From Dolomedes plantarius (Eukaryota > Arthropoda > Arachnida > Araneae > Dolomedidae), in NCBI GenBank assembly GCA_907164885.2, contig OU015499.1, forward strand, positions 160,290,195 to 160,354,194: a stretch of DNA of 64,000 nucleotides, in the 5' to 3' direction. Of this stretch, positions 44,722-56,697 are shown piece by piece (the stretch's first letter is position 1; each line of letters begins with the position of its first letter). The position numbers were made by a program, and so were the translations under genes. Under the pieces are notes generated by a model. That model was given only the letters and a program-made list of their open reading frames with translations. It searched no databases and was not told the origin of the DNA.

Positions 44722-45423
44722 ACTAGCTGAAGACCCGCGCTTCGCTACGGAGTACATTCAAATGAAATACAACGGTCAACGTAAGCAATTTATGCCAAAA
44801 AATATAATATATATATGTATAATAAATGCGATGATCAATGTATACAATCGATGTAAAATATATATCTATCTATATATATATATTTATAAAAGAATCGTAA
44901 GGGATATGCATTTTTTTGGGATAATATCCAATCGTCTGCTGCATTAGAAAGAGAAAAAAATTTTTTTTTTGTCTATTTAGTTGTTACGCACGTGACGATA
45001 AATTTATTGAAAGTACCAGAAAAAGAAATCACGTGATCGGCATTTAATAAATTAAATTCTAAAAATGAATCTTTAAAAATTCACCAAAAATCAGGAAATG
45101 GAGGTAAAAATTCGAAAAAAATTTCATTTTGAAGGAATTTTTATGATCTTTCTCGCGATATAAATTTTATAACCCTCAATGTATTATTTTAAATGCAAAC
45201 GTAAAAAAAGTTTAAAAAACAGCTTAAAAATTTAATTTAAAAAAATCTAAGAAGAATTCTTGAAAAATCTTTCTTAGTGCACCCCTACACTATAAGAAGA
45301 ATCGCCATGCAAAATTTCAGCCCTTTAGGTCCAGCGGTTTGGTCTGGGCTTTGTATGTCAGTCAGTCAGTCAGTCAGTCAGTGAATGAATGAGTCAGTTA
45401 CAGAACTGTTTTATATATAGAGA
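44722..45423 (-). mobile_element. Helitron family A, complete copy
   Basis: Left CTAGCTGAAGACCCGCGCTT after A; right end TTTTATATATAGAGA before T. It has an expanded (CAGT)n run near 45358. Confidence 0.8.
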
Positions 45424-46096
45424 TAATAAAATGATATAGTATTGTTTACAAGACATTAAAATATATATAATTACAAGATGAAAAGAATTTTTTATATACC
45501 ATGTTTTTAAATTTTCTGTTGAATCATATAATTTCGACAATTCTATGTATTAATAAATACTTTTCAAAATTTTTTTTGACGAATTATCCCATCAACTTGA
45601 AAGAAAATGAAATTAATTGGAAGTTAACTCGCGCTTGACTTTTAGTTCTCGTCCCGGTCGATAGATGGCTGCCCCAGTCTACAAAACACGCTGATTAAAG
45701 ATGGCTAAAAGTATAAAAAAAATGCATTGTCATCGTGTTCTGGGCTATTCTAAAAGTTTCAAATGTCTAGCTAGTCGGGAAGTTAGTTAAAAATCGATTG
45801 CAAGATTTGCACTGGGCAAACACACACACAAACAAGAAAACGAGTTAAATAAAAACATGGTAAAAATAATGCTTAAAGAAGGCAATAAAATTGAACATTT
45901 TGTCTCTGCAACCTACAAACGACTGTCAAACATGCCTCATGTGTATGAAGTTCGAATAGCAAACTTGTAACAAATACAGTTTTCACCCCCCGCTGACCCT
46001 CACCTTTGTCCCCCCGAGTACTGATAATAGACTCGTCGAGAAAGGAGTCCCGGACGTGACAATGAGTATCGGTGTAAGTGTCGAAGTAGTGGGTGT

Positions 46097-46573
46097 CAGT
46101 GGCGTAGCTAGAAATTTTGCCGCCCTTTCTAAGTCAATCAATAGGTGGTTTTTATAAATTAATAAACATAAATAAATAATTGTAATTGAGACAAACTATA
46201 GGTGGGGAACTTTTTTACTATTGGATGCCATATTTAAATTAGGCAGTAATAAAGGAGGTCGTGTCATCTCCAAGGTAACGGTGGTACTAAGCATTCAATA
46301 AACATCGAGCACGGAGTAGTACATAGAACTTCTACTCGACATCGGCACCATTGATGTCTGTATCCGAGCAAAATTTTTAGAGATAATATTTTCAACCCTA
46401 CATTGACTTGACGATGAGGAAAAATATTCGAAATCATATAGTAATTCATAATTCGTAGAAATCGAATAGTAAACTTATGAATTGAACAAGTGTTTTTTTT
46501 ACAACTAATACCAAATAAAAATGTGCCGCCCGGTGCGGACCGCACCCACCGCACCCCCCTAGCTACGCCACTG
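46097..46573. mobile_element. hAT MITE (GTGGCGTAGC family)
   Basis: Ends CAGTGGCGTAGCTAG and CTAGCTACGCCACTG are perfect 15-bp complements, with exact 8-bp duplications GTGGGTGT (46089-46096 and 46574-46581). 477 bp. Confidence 0.93.
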
Positions 46574-46959
46574 GTGGGTGTGCTTCTGTAACTCTGTGAT
46601 AACTGTGTACGCGTTCTTAAAATATGTGATCTTACTATGTCTATTTTATGCCAAGATGTACTGTGTCATAAAGTCAATGACCAGCCAGCCGGATGTCATT
46701 GTTTACTCTAATTAGGACATTTGCCGTATACTATGCTAGTTAACCTTTCGATGGGAACAGCTGCCTCTCAGGCAGCTGTGGTTCCTTTATTCAACGCTGG
46801 ATTGGGTACTGTGAGTCTACACGTGCTTCAGTCAACATCGTGTCTTCACTGCGGAAGGGTGATTCGTGACGTCAGCCTTCTGTGGTTCGGGTAAAAATTA
46901 GATTAATCACAGCAAAAATTGAAACTCCCGACCCAATCACTCGTTCGACCAACTAAATA

Positions 46960-47758
46960 CAGTAACCACCGCTTATAGTGATCAGGGGTTATAAGAATCA
47001 ACCGTTTATAAGAATCAATATCGCGAAAACATAAACAAATGAATTATTTCCATGTTAAGATTTTCGCTTTAAATAATCAATCCACCGGTTTTAAGAATCA
47101 GTTTACACTCTTCGCTTTCCTTTCATTTTTCCAAAAAAGCCACTTAAACCCTCAAAATGCACGAAGTTCTTTCTTTCTTTTTTTTTAAAAGAAAGATTGA
47201 TAAGATGGGATGGAATATAGTCGTAAAATTCACCCCTTTCTTTATTAGACATAACATAATAGTTTCCCCTTAAACGCTTTACCACAACACTGTCCTATTA
47301 GCTTGACCCGGGGGCAACTTTACCCGTCCGAGTAAATCTTCGTCTGAGACTATAAGTATTGAAAGAGGTATAAACAGCCTTCTGAAAACTTCATTACGTC
47401 AAACTACCGTAGAAAACTTTTTCTTGCTCCCTTCCTGTAGTTGAAATGTTAAAACTGTTAAGCAGGTATGTTGTAACTTGTAACAAATATTGTATTTTTT
47501 TCTTCTCTTACTATAATCATGTGTATCTACTTATAGGTCTAAAAATTAAGTTTTATTTTTTAAACTATAAAAAATAATTTTAATAAAAGATAGTTAATGT
47601 AAATTAAAGAGTATTTTATGGTAAATTATCTAATATATGTATATATAGGTGTGTGTGTGTTCCTGTCCAAAAACCTAAATTTCGGTTATAAGAATCAACC
47701 GCTTATAAGAATCAAAAACAGTAATAACAAACGTGATTCTTATGAGCGGAAATCACTG
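46960..47758 (+). mobile_element. pogo/Tigger-like element, family P2
   Basis: Ends CAGTAACCACCGCTTATAGT and AGCGGAAATCACTG beside TA. 799 bp. A near-identical inverted copy lies at 58263-59051. TTATAAGAATCAACCG repeats occur at both ends. Confidence 0.85.
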
Positions 47759-48345
47759 TACCTCCACAAAACGAACCGTAATATAACCTGTGATCAGGGG
47801 AGTTTTATCGCATGGGCAAATCGGGACTTTGCCCAGGGCCCCCTGATGCTAGGGGACCCCAAAACTGCCTTCTTTAACATGCAAAATCTCTTTAACGATG
47901 TTTCTCAATAGATAGGAGGCCAGATAAGTGAAAGTTTTTAATTTCGCTTTCTGCTTTTGGAAAAATGTTAAACCATCAGGTTGTATCAGATGTACAGCAG
48001 AAGGTGAAAGGAGTTTTCAATTTGATGTGAAACATGTTTATGATTGCTTCATCTTATCAGCCATACACTGTAATAGCAAATATAGGACTCGCATGCAGGT
48101 TTGTTTGGTCTAATCCTTTATTTGAATCAAAATTTAAATCAAACGATTTTTTTTAATCCTGATTTTTAACAACTTTTCCTCACACGCTTGGTGTATGCAC
48201 CTAGTACTTCTAATACTACAATCCATGGATAGTTCTCATTTTTATAAATGTTCGTAAGGGGGGCCCCCAAATAGCATCTGCCCAGGGGCCCCCAGCGTCA
48301 GTGGCGTAGCGAGCATAACTGGCGCCCGGGCACGATACCTTTGTG

Positions 48346-48800
48346 GCGCCCCCCCCTGAAAAACATATAGTAATATAATATATAGACCCTATATTGGCGC
48401 CCTCGATAATAACATAATATATAGACCTTATATTGGCACCCCCCCCCCCCCGAAAAGCATATAGTAACATAATATATAGACCTTATGTTGGTGCCCTCCC
48501 CTAAAAACATATAGTAATATAATATATAGACCTTATATTGGCGCCCCCCAAAAAATAATATAGTAATATAATATATATACCTTATATTGGCGCCCTCCCC
48601 GAAAAACATATAGTAATATAATATATAGACCTTATATTGGGGCCCTCCCCTGAAAAACATATAGTAATATAATATATAGACCTTATATTGGGGCCCTCCC
48701 ATGAAAAACGTATAGTAATATAATATATAGACCTTATATTGGCATCCACCTCGAAAACATATAGTAATATAATATATGGATCTTACATTGGCGCCCCTCT
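48346..48800. repeat. Tandem repeat of about 60 bp, seven to eight units
   Basis: Units contain GAAAAACATATAGTAATATA, ATATATAGACCTTATATTGG and CGCCC. Variation is mostly in the C-rich junction. The frame at 48298-48702 is a repeat artefact. Confidence 0.88.
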
Positions 48801-48828
48801 GCGAGTGGCGCCCGGGGCATGATAGACC

Positions 48829-48856
48829 CCCTCCCCCCCCCCCCCCCCCCCCCCCC
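48829..48856. repeat. Poly-C tract
   Basis: About 27 consecutive or nearly consecutive C bases before the MITE right end; its length is unreliable in any assembly. Confidence 0.9.
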
Positions 48857-49109
48857 TTTGCTACGCCACTGCCCAGCGTTCATAATCAGGCCCTGCCTGT
48901 GATAATTGGTTCTGTTCAACAGAGGCTGGTCAAGAATGAAGGAGAAATGGTTTGAGGATTGTGGCTACTATGAAATGTAATAAACCACAAATACCCCCTG
49001 AATTTCGAGTTGGTAATACGTAGGAAAGAGATATTCCATCTATATCTGCCTCACAGGCAGATGTTCCCACTAATCGGGGAAAGAATCATGTTCCCAAAAG
49101 AAGGGTTAA

Positions 49110-50977
49110 AGCAAAGTGTGTTGAAATTAATTTTTCATTAATTCCAAGAAAATTGTGGAGAACAACAATGAATTCCTTTCGACCTATAACTGGAAGCTAC
49201 TTTAAATAAATGTTCCCGATTTCAGAAATAATCACATAAACTTATTTTATTATAAGTCTGCCCTGTTAAGTACACCCCCCCCCCCTTGTAACTAATTTCT
49301 TAACTTCATTAACCTTAATCACCATTGGAACATACATTTTAAAACAGCAGTATCAAAAATATATCCTTTATGCAATTAAATCATCTCTATGATTATAATG
49401 GCTGATTGTTTCGGGGGAATAAATAATGTGTTACATGGCCGACAACATAATCGGAAATTATAATTTATTTTTTTGGCTGTTACGGAATAAATCAGACAGA
49501 ACACAAGACATGGCGTGATAGCCAAAATGAAGGTTCTTTCTTTCTACACATCCAATTTCTAAACTCAAAATTGAAAGTGGAAGGTTTCTCATGACCTCAG
49601 ACATAATGCCTCATTAATAAGTCATTCCGGGCCAGACTTAGCAGGGGAGAAAAACAAACATAATCGCTATCGATTTCGATCGTTAATAAAAAGATATTGT
49701 AACGAGAGATAAAAAAAAAAAAATTAGGTTAAAAGGAAACGGAACCAGAAAAAATGATTTATGAGATTATAAGACGAAGAACAGATACTGAATAAGGTGC
49801 GAAAGTTAAAGTCATTGTATGAAAAACCCGAATAAGAAGGGTGAAAGAATCTGTAGCTATTATTTCAGCTTTTTGTTTCATCTCTTACATAGCCTACGCT
49901 CCAGGAAGAGTAATGAAGCCAAGGAAATGTAAATTACGTTAATATAGAGGAAAGCTCTGTCTAACATGTATCAGTGCAGATAGACAGATAGTCGAGGTAC
50001 GCAATTGGATGGAAACGTTTTCTATATTCAGTAGCAGAACAAAGGTATCCTTTCACTTTTAAGACGCCATTTCAGATCAAACATGGATTCTTTTGTAAGA
50101 GTGTTAAAGTACAGTCTTTTAATTTCTCATCTGGAACTTCGTTTCTATCTTAGCCTAATATCGAGTTGAAGTTCTTTTAGCATAATTAAAAAAATTAAAG
50201 ATTTAAGATTAAAATTTATATCTAACTCGTCCGGAAATAATTTTTTTTCGAATTTTCTTGTACGTAAACTCTCACTCAACAAAAAAATTGTGCTTTAAAA
50301 ATGGCTCGAAAGTTTTCAGAAATATTTTACAAGTGTTTATAAAGGTAAGACTAAGCATTTTAGATTAACTAGCTTTTGTTAACGAGGCTTCCTCTTTTTT
50401 CTCGTTTTTTGTTGTAAACTCATTAGGTTTACAACAATACTATCAAGGTATTAAATAAAACTTCATCGAAGTTTACACAATAAAAAGACAAATCGCTGCA
50501 AAAAACATGACTGTTACACAGGAACGTATTTTATTCCATCTTTCACCGTCTCATTTTACAAATGGAATAAAAATCGTTTTCATTAGGATAACAATGTTGG
50601 CAATTTATTCAGATAAAAAATGATATTTTAGAAACCAACAAAACCACTGAGTCAGGAGTTCATAGTACATGTTCACAGTACTGCTACAGTTCTAATATCA
50701 AATACTTTTGAAGGATCTTAATAAATTATTTTTGGAAATTTTATGGACTTACCTGAAGGCATATTTATAAAATTCATTTCAGAAGAGAAATCAGTTTGTG
50801 TTAATCCAATACTAATTATGATATCTATTCAGTGTTTCTTTATAATTCGATTAACCCGAAAAAAACCGCGTTTAGTAAGCATTTAGTTTAGAAAATATTC
50901 TAATTAATGCAAAATAGGTCGCATACAATATTAAAAGCAACATGCCACTGTAAAGTAAACATGAGCTATAACATTCC
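49110..50977. other. No gene recognised
   Basis: AT-rich intergenic sequence with a C run at about 49276. No inverted ends, tRNA boxes or recognised frames. Confidence 0.45.
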
Positions 50978-52313
50978 ATCTTATAGCTTCATGGTTAAAG
51001 CATAGACTACCAAAACTCATGCATATCAAGAGTTCCACGTGTAAAACTCATGGCATCCATTTTCTGCCCTTCGCTTTTCACGTGGTTGCCTCGGTGACGT
51101 TGCATGAAACTACCTTATCAAGATAAAGAAAACTTTAAACATCATCATAATCTGTAAAGTAAACATGATCCTGTGAAACTAAATTCCTCGCGAAACATCT
51201 GCTTGCATCAGTATTTAAAATGTACAGTAAAACCTCGTTTATCCGGCCCTTATTGATCCGGATCTCTGGATAATTCGGATCAGATCTGCAGTCATTACTT
51301 TTGTTTAATGTTCACATTAGATAATAATTAACTATGATAGCAAGAACGTCACTACAAGTACGCCAAATATTCGCTTTTTAGTTTGATTCTATGTACAGTT
51401 CCTGCATAGATTGTACAATAAATTATTGTAATAAAATGCTTTTTGTCGAGTTTAAGAAAGCTTTACGAGACTTAACAATTATCTGTTAAGAAATTATGTG
51501 AAAAGTTATTTTTATATAAATGTGAGACCAATGTGAGACACTTTTTAAACACGGAGTTGTTCCTTCTTATAGCTTCATGGTTAAAGCATAGACTACCAAA
51601 ACTCATGCATATCAAGAGTTCCACGTGTAAAACTCATGGCATCCATTTTCTGCCCTTCGCTTTTCACGTGGTTGCCTCGGTGACGTTGCATGAAACTACC
51701 TTATCAAGATAAAGAAAACTTTAAACATCATCATAATCTGTAAAGTAAACATGATCCTGTGAAACTAAATTCCTCGCGAAACATCTGCTTGCATCAGTAT
51801 TTAAAATGTACAGTAAAACCTCGTTTATCCGGCCCTTATTGATCCGGATCTCTGGATAATTCGGATCAGATCTGCAGTCATTACTTTTGTTTAATGTTCA
51901 CATTAGATAATAATTAACTATGATAGCAAGAACGTCACTACAAGTACGCCAAATATTCGCTTTTTAGTTTGATTCTATGTACAGTTCCTGCATAGATTGT
52001 ACAATAAATTATTGTAATAAAATGCTTTTTGTCGAGTTTAAGAAAGCTTTACGAGACTTAACAATTATCTGTTAAGAAATTATGTGAAAAGTTATTTTTA
52101 TATAAATGTGAGACCAATGTGAGACACTTTTTAAACACGGAGTTGTTCCTTCTTATAGCTTCATGGTTAAAGCATAGACTACCAAAACTCATGCATATCA
52201 AGAGTTCCACGTGTAAAACTCATGGCATCCATTTTCTGCCCTTCGCTTTTCACGTGGTTGCCTCGGTGACGTTGCATGAAACTACCTTATCAAGATAAAG
52301 AAAACTTTAAACT
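50978..52313. repeat. Exact 586-bp tandem duplication, 2.3 copies
   Basis: The start TTATAGCTTCATGGTTAAAG occurs at 50981, 51567 and 52153, exactly 586 bp apart. By eye the first two units are identical; the third stops after about 160 bp at AAAGAAAACTTTAAAC. Each full unit contains a Tigger-like end, CAGTAAAACCTCGTTTATCC (51225 and 51811). Confidence 0.93.
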
Positions 52314-52335
52314 TGGAATAGTCCACTGACGAAAG

Positions 52336-52704
52336 ACTCTGTTCACTTTGCAGTCCGTTAGGGCCTGTTCACATAGGAGACCGTTGCGTAGCGTTAAGGA
52401 AAAGATGACGTTGAGACGAAAATAAACCAATCATAGGCGTTAAAAATTTCATTGCTAATCGTTTGGAGGTATATGATTGGTTTATTTTCGTCTCAACGTC
52501 ATCTTTTTCTTAACGCAACGCAACGGACTCCTATGTGAACAGGCCCTTAGCGTAAGCGTAAAAGTATTGAAATATATTTAACCAATGACAAACCTCCAAA
52601 CGATTAGGAACGAAATTGTTAAGGCCTATAATTTGTTTATTTCCGTCCCAGCGCCATTTTTCCTTTTACGCCTACGCTAACGGACTGAAATGTAAAGAGG
52701 CTGT
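52336..52704. mobile_element. MITE related to H1, hosting an H1 copy
   Basis: Left end CTGTTCACTTTGCAGTCCGTT and right end AACGGACTGAAATGTAAAGAG (arms imperfect). The H1 element at 52361-52546 is inserted at its TTA. The interior matches 15316-15475. Confidence 0.7.
52361..52546. mobile_element. H1 MITE
   Basis: Ends GGGCCTGTTCACATAGGAGA and ACTCCTATGTGAACAGGCCC with TTA on both sides (52358-52360 and 52547-52549). Confidence 0.9.
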
Positions 52705-53485
52705 TATAAGCAATTATGAGCTTGCTTTACTCTGTCGAAAATAATCTAATTCATCACCTCAGGATTATTATTTAAATGGAAGCCGAAAGAAATCCGACAC
52801 TAGTCAATCTGCGATCGATAGAGAAGTGTATTATTATTATTTTTGCTCTGCCATGTCGTTTCAGAGGTCTAACGGCAATTTATACAGGTCTAATAACGAA
52901 GAGATCTGATGAGAAAAGAAAGGAAATTTTTTAAGAAAAAAAATTAAGGATTTATAGTTAATTTATGAGAAATTTCTTTTGCTTATAAATTAATTCCTTT
53001 TATTTCTGTACGTAAAAATTCTAAGTGCTATAGGTTTGGATATACCTGATGATATATTGTTTTGAGAAACTTGTATATCTACGAAAGTTACCATCATCAT
53101 GCAGTTCCAAAATTGCTGTTATATTTGCTTTCTTTTTTAATTATCCTGTTTTGCAGAAGAATCAACGTACCTATTGCCTCCTTTACCATGCGTGACGTCA
53201 CTTATCGCTTAGTGGTCTCTGGGATATACTCATCTAAACCTATGTCGCGTCAGACTTATCCCACATGAACCTCTTGAAAACTCTATCTGCTTCAACCACA
53301 ATGGGTCCATTTTAACGTAGGATTACGTTCCTCTATAACGGTCCTCCGGAAAGAAAAAAAATTGTCCTGCGTCGCGAGTTATAATTTTGGCAGCGCGCTA
53401 AACCCAGTAGCAGTAAACAGTTGAACAGAAAAATTCCAAAATGCGTTAAAAAAATAAATAAAAGATGTAAGCAAACGATAAGTAA

Positions 53486-53671
53486 GGGCCTGTTCACATA
53501 GGAGTCCGTTGCGTTGCGTTAAGGAAAAGATGACGTTGAGACGAAAATAAACCAATCATAGGCGTTAAAAATTTCATTGCTAATCGTTTGGAGGCATATG
53601 ATTGGTTTATTTTCGTCTCAACGTCATCTTTTCCTTAACGCAACGCAACGGACTCCTATGTGAACAGGCCT
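53486..53671. mobile_element. H1 MITE
   Basis: Ends GGGCCTGTTCACATAGGAGT and ACTCCTATGTGAACAGGCC with TAA on both sides. 186 bp. Confidence 0.9.
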
Positions 53672-54919
53672 TAATCCTACGTTATTAACCCGCGGTAGTT
53701 TCGTTAGAGGAACACACCTGAAATATTTTCAACCTTAACTGCATTTGGAAGCGTCACAGATCGATCTCCGAATGAAAGCGGAATTATAATCACGTGGCAT
53801 TAGATTCTGTTTTCCATCTGGATGAATAAATAATAAAGATCGTTTGATTTTGTTTGGAATGAATCCAATGTTTTGTTTTTGTTTTTGAATCCACAAATTT
53901 TAAGATCATTCCAATCGCATTAAATCCCCTTTTTTATGTGAAATGTATTAAGCATCTGAATGCGGAAATTAAGTCACCTCACCCAGGCAGTGACGGCGGC
54001 ACCAAACAGCATCGGTTTATCTGCTAATCATCCCATTTGCAGCACAGAGAGCTACAGTACGTTCCATTTCGTTTCCGCCCTCGAGGAAGAAATAAGGTGA
54101 TCGCCATTTTTTGATGCTTTCGCCGGGGAAAGAATTCCGAGTCGCCTGTCCGCAGTTTATGGCTTCCGTCAAGAAAAGTGGACTCGGAATCAGTGACGCG
54201 AGACACGTAGCATTCCCCCATGTTGTTAAAGTGTCACCGGATTGAAATTAAAAATGGTAATTTCCAGTGGTTGGGATTCATTAAGCAATTTGAGGCACGG
54301 AGTGGAAGGTAATTTAAATGCTGGGCAAATTGCGACGATCTGTTTAACTGCCAGCACGCGACAAGGGATAAACAGGTGTGCGATTATCAGCATTGAGGTG
54401 CCGTTGTTATCACTTTGACAGATTTGTGTCTTGGAAATTCGTCAAAATTTCCAGCAGTGCAAGTAATAGAGCGGGCATTGTAAAGAATCGGATGCCCCGT
54501 TGGCATAGTTTGGCCAAGTTTTCAAAATTCGCCAAAATCATGCTGAAAGATGACGGTAACGGCACCATAGCGGACAACAAAATCAGGTGACTATACGGAA
54601 TTTACAGCCAGTTTTAGGCAATTTAAATAGAATAAATATTTCAGAATGAATCCTGAATGACATTCTTTCCTCAATTGAAACTAAAGAACAGGATATCGCA
54701 ATGAAAACAGTAAGACGAAAATAAGCTCTAATGCAAAAATCCTGAGTCAAAGGCTCATTTTAGGCCGACAGTCATAAACACTTGGCATCCATGTCACTGA
54801 AGCTAAATCCGTTCAGTACAAACCTGTTATACGTATGTTTTGCAACTAATCTTATAAATGGGTAAGGTGGCATTAACCTCGCAGCATTTCTCGCCCACTT
54901 CTTTACAAAAGCCAATATA
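53672..54919. other. No gene recognised
   Basis: Less AT-rich than its surroundings around 53980-54600. Small frames at 54024-54221 (minus) and 54378-54590 (plus) show no recognised domain; an unrecognised exon cannot be excluded. Confidence 0.35.
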
Positions 54920-55350
54920 GCACTATCTTGGCAACGTTTAACAGAAAGATTTTTGAAAAATATCGAATACTAGCAATGCCAAACGACGTTTAACAGAGAA
55001 AGATAAAAAAATGGCAAGTAACGGCTATGCATTGGTGGCATTTAATAGAGGGAGCCCCCTCCCCCCTATACTATAGCAATGCCTTAGCAGCGTTGAACAG
55101 AGAAAGTAAAAAATGAGTACTATAGCAGTGCCTTGGCGACGTTTAACAGAGAAAGAAAAACAATCCCAAGTAATATTACAATGTCTTGGCGACGTTTTAC
55201 AGCGAGAGAAAACCAACAATTCGAAGAGCAATGCCTTGGAGAACGTCTCCAAGGACAACTTCTCCTGGAGAAGTTTCACAGAGGTCGAAATAAACCCAAT
55301 TGAAACTGAAATGCTTTGACGACGTTTGACAAACGGAAGAAAAAAAAATG
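54920..55350. repeat. Diverged tandem repeat around GACGTTTAACAGAGAAAG
   Basis: The motif AATGCCTTGGCGACGTTTAA with CAGAGAAAGA recurs about seven to eight times at irregular 45-75 bp spacing (near 54930, 54980, 55085, 55130, 55185, 55235 and 55310). Confidence 0.65.
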
Positions 55351-55479
55351 AATTCAATCAATAACATCTTGATTCGATTCCTTATTTTTCGTTCCCTATT
55401 TATAACCTCGGATCAAGTTTTTTCTATCGTAATGATTATTTTAATTTTCTAACATTCTTAATTTTGCAAGTAAACTAAC

Positions 55480-55709
55480 TCATGGCACAACAGTCCGCAT
55501 TGCTTTTCAGCGCAGTGGACCAAGGCCTGAGGTGCCCATGTCCGCTTTCATGACCGTGGGCTTGGGGTGCCATACAGCATATGTGTCGGTCAGGTGGTCA
55601 ACCTGACGCGGGACCCTTTTAGTGAGTTCCCAAGCATGCTTGGTCCTCATTTTATCGACCCACTCAAGGGATGAAAGGCATGAGTCGACTTTGCCCAGTC
55701 GCAAGGTCA
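55480..55709 (-). mobile_element. tRNA-derived SINE, family S1, head missing
   Basis: Matches the body of the SINE at 1490-1774 (CCATACAGCATATGTGTCGG, GTGGTCAACCTGACGCGGGA, TCATTTTATCGACCCACTC). Homology stops before the B box. Confidence 0.72.
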
Positions 55710-56226
55710 ATTTTTCAAGTAGTAAGGTCTATTATGGATCCAAGTTTTCTGACACAATCAGTTTTTACCTCAACATTTTTGGTCCAGTTTTTGCTTCAGT
55801 TTTCGCAACCAGCATCCGTGCTCGAGCCAGCTCCCAATCGAATCTGGAAAGCAGACAATTTGCATTTCTGTTAGCATGCGAGGAATAACATAGGCCCGAA
55901 GTTATTTCTTTCGTTCACAGGATCAGCTTTTTAAAATTCTTCAAGCAATAATAGATATAAAGGTTGCTGATAAATTTAAGCTTTTCGGAGATCCCCTGTC
56001 ATTTGCTTTCAAACATTTAAGTGTTTTTTTCCCCAATGCGTCGCCACTCGTCGTCAAACAGCATTTAGGTGTAAATTACTCGTTTAAATAGTTTTTAAAC
56101 GAATCGACCCTTGACTCGAAATGTCGAACAAATTGCATCGGTATTTTTGGAATCCTTAAACATACTTGTTACTTGCATGAAACTTAAGGATTGCGTTTGT
56201 AAGCAAAAACACACAGCGTCTTAAAA
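55710..56226. other. No gene recognised
   Basis: Frames at 55622-55888 partly overlap the SINE and show no domain. Confidence 0.4.
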
Positions 56227-56697
56227 TCTATATATATAAAACAGTTCCGTAACGGACTCATTCATTCACTGACTGACTGACTGACATACAACGCACAGAC
56301 CAAACCGCTGGACCTAAAGGGCTGACATTTTGCATGGCGATTCTTCTAATAGTGTAGGGGTGCACTAAGAAAGATTTTTCAAAAATTCTTCTTAGATTTT
56401 TTAAAAAATTAAATTTTTAAGCTGTTTTTTAAACTTTTTTTAAGTTTCCATTTAAAATATTGAGGGTTATAAAATTTATATCACGAGAAAGATCCTAAAA
56501 ATACCTTCAAAATGAAATTTTTTTCGAATTTTTACCTCCATTTCCTGATTTTTGGTGAATTTTTAAAGATTTATTTTTAGAATTTAATTTATTAAATGCC
56601 GATCACGCGATTTCTTTTTCTGGTACTTTCAATAAATTTATCGTCACGTGCGTAACAACTAAATAGACAAAAAAAATATTTTTTTCTTGCTAATACG
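56227..56697 (+). mobile_element. Helitron family A, truncated copy
   Basis: Begins TCTATATATATAAAACAGTT after A; body continues to TTTTTTTCTTGCTAA, where the mariner sequence begins. CTAG end absent. Confidence 0.75.

Larger units (their letters stand above)
44019..45868. repeat. Long inverted repeat, arms about 400 bp
   Basis: Left arm about 44019-44446 and right arm about 45466-45868 are complementary over most of their length (for example TCCCATCAACTTGAAAGAAA on the right answers TTTCTTTCAAGTTGATGGGA on the left), with small indels and microsatellite differences. Between them lie a pogo-like end and a family A Helitron. Confidence 0.8.
48299..48871. mobile_element. hAT MITE (GTGGCGTAGC family) with internal tandem repeats
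   Basis: Ends CAGTGGCGTAGCG and GCTACGCCACTG, with exact CCCAGCGT duplications at 48291-48298 and 48872-48879. Its interior is mostly a tandem repeat, see next entry. Confidence 0.93.
47795..48895. mobile_element. hAT element (GGGCCC family) with a nested hAT MITE
   Basis: Starts CAGGGGAGTTTTATCGCATG and ends TTCATAATCAGGCCCTG, with exact CCTGTGAT duplications at 47787-47794 and 48896-48903. It carries about 320 bp (47868-48186) missing from the 208-bp relative at 19977, and the nested element at 48299-48871. Confidence 0.9.
46744..49105. mobile_element. piggyBac-like element hosting three nested elements
   Basis: TTAA at 46740-46743 and 49106-49109. Ends CCTTTCGATGGGAACAGC and GTTCCCAAAAGAAGGG are related inverted ends. 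Subterminal palindromes are CAGCTGCCTCTCAGGCAGCTG (without its last base on one reading) on the left and ATCTGCCTCACAGGCAGAT on the right. Removing nested elements leaves about 450 bp without a transposase. Confidence 0.7.

Noticed and set aside
48216..48919. Frames of 60-134 residues with repeated YILYYYMFF
   Set aside because: They are translations of the 60-bp tandem repeat inside a hAT MITE.
54024..54590. Possible exons in the less AT-rich region near 54 kb
   Set aside because: No recognised domain, and no pair of splice sites could be linked to a gene.
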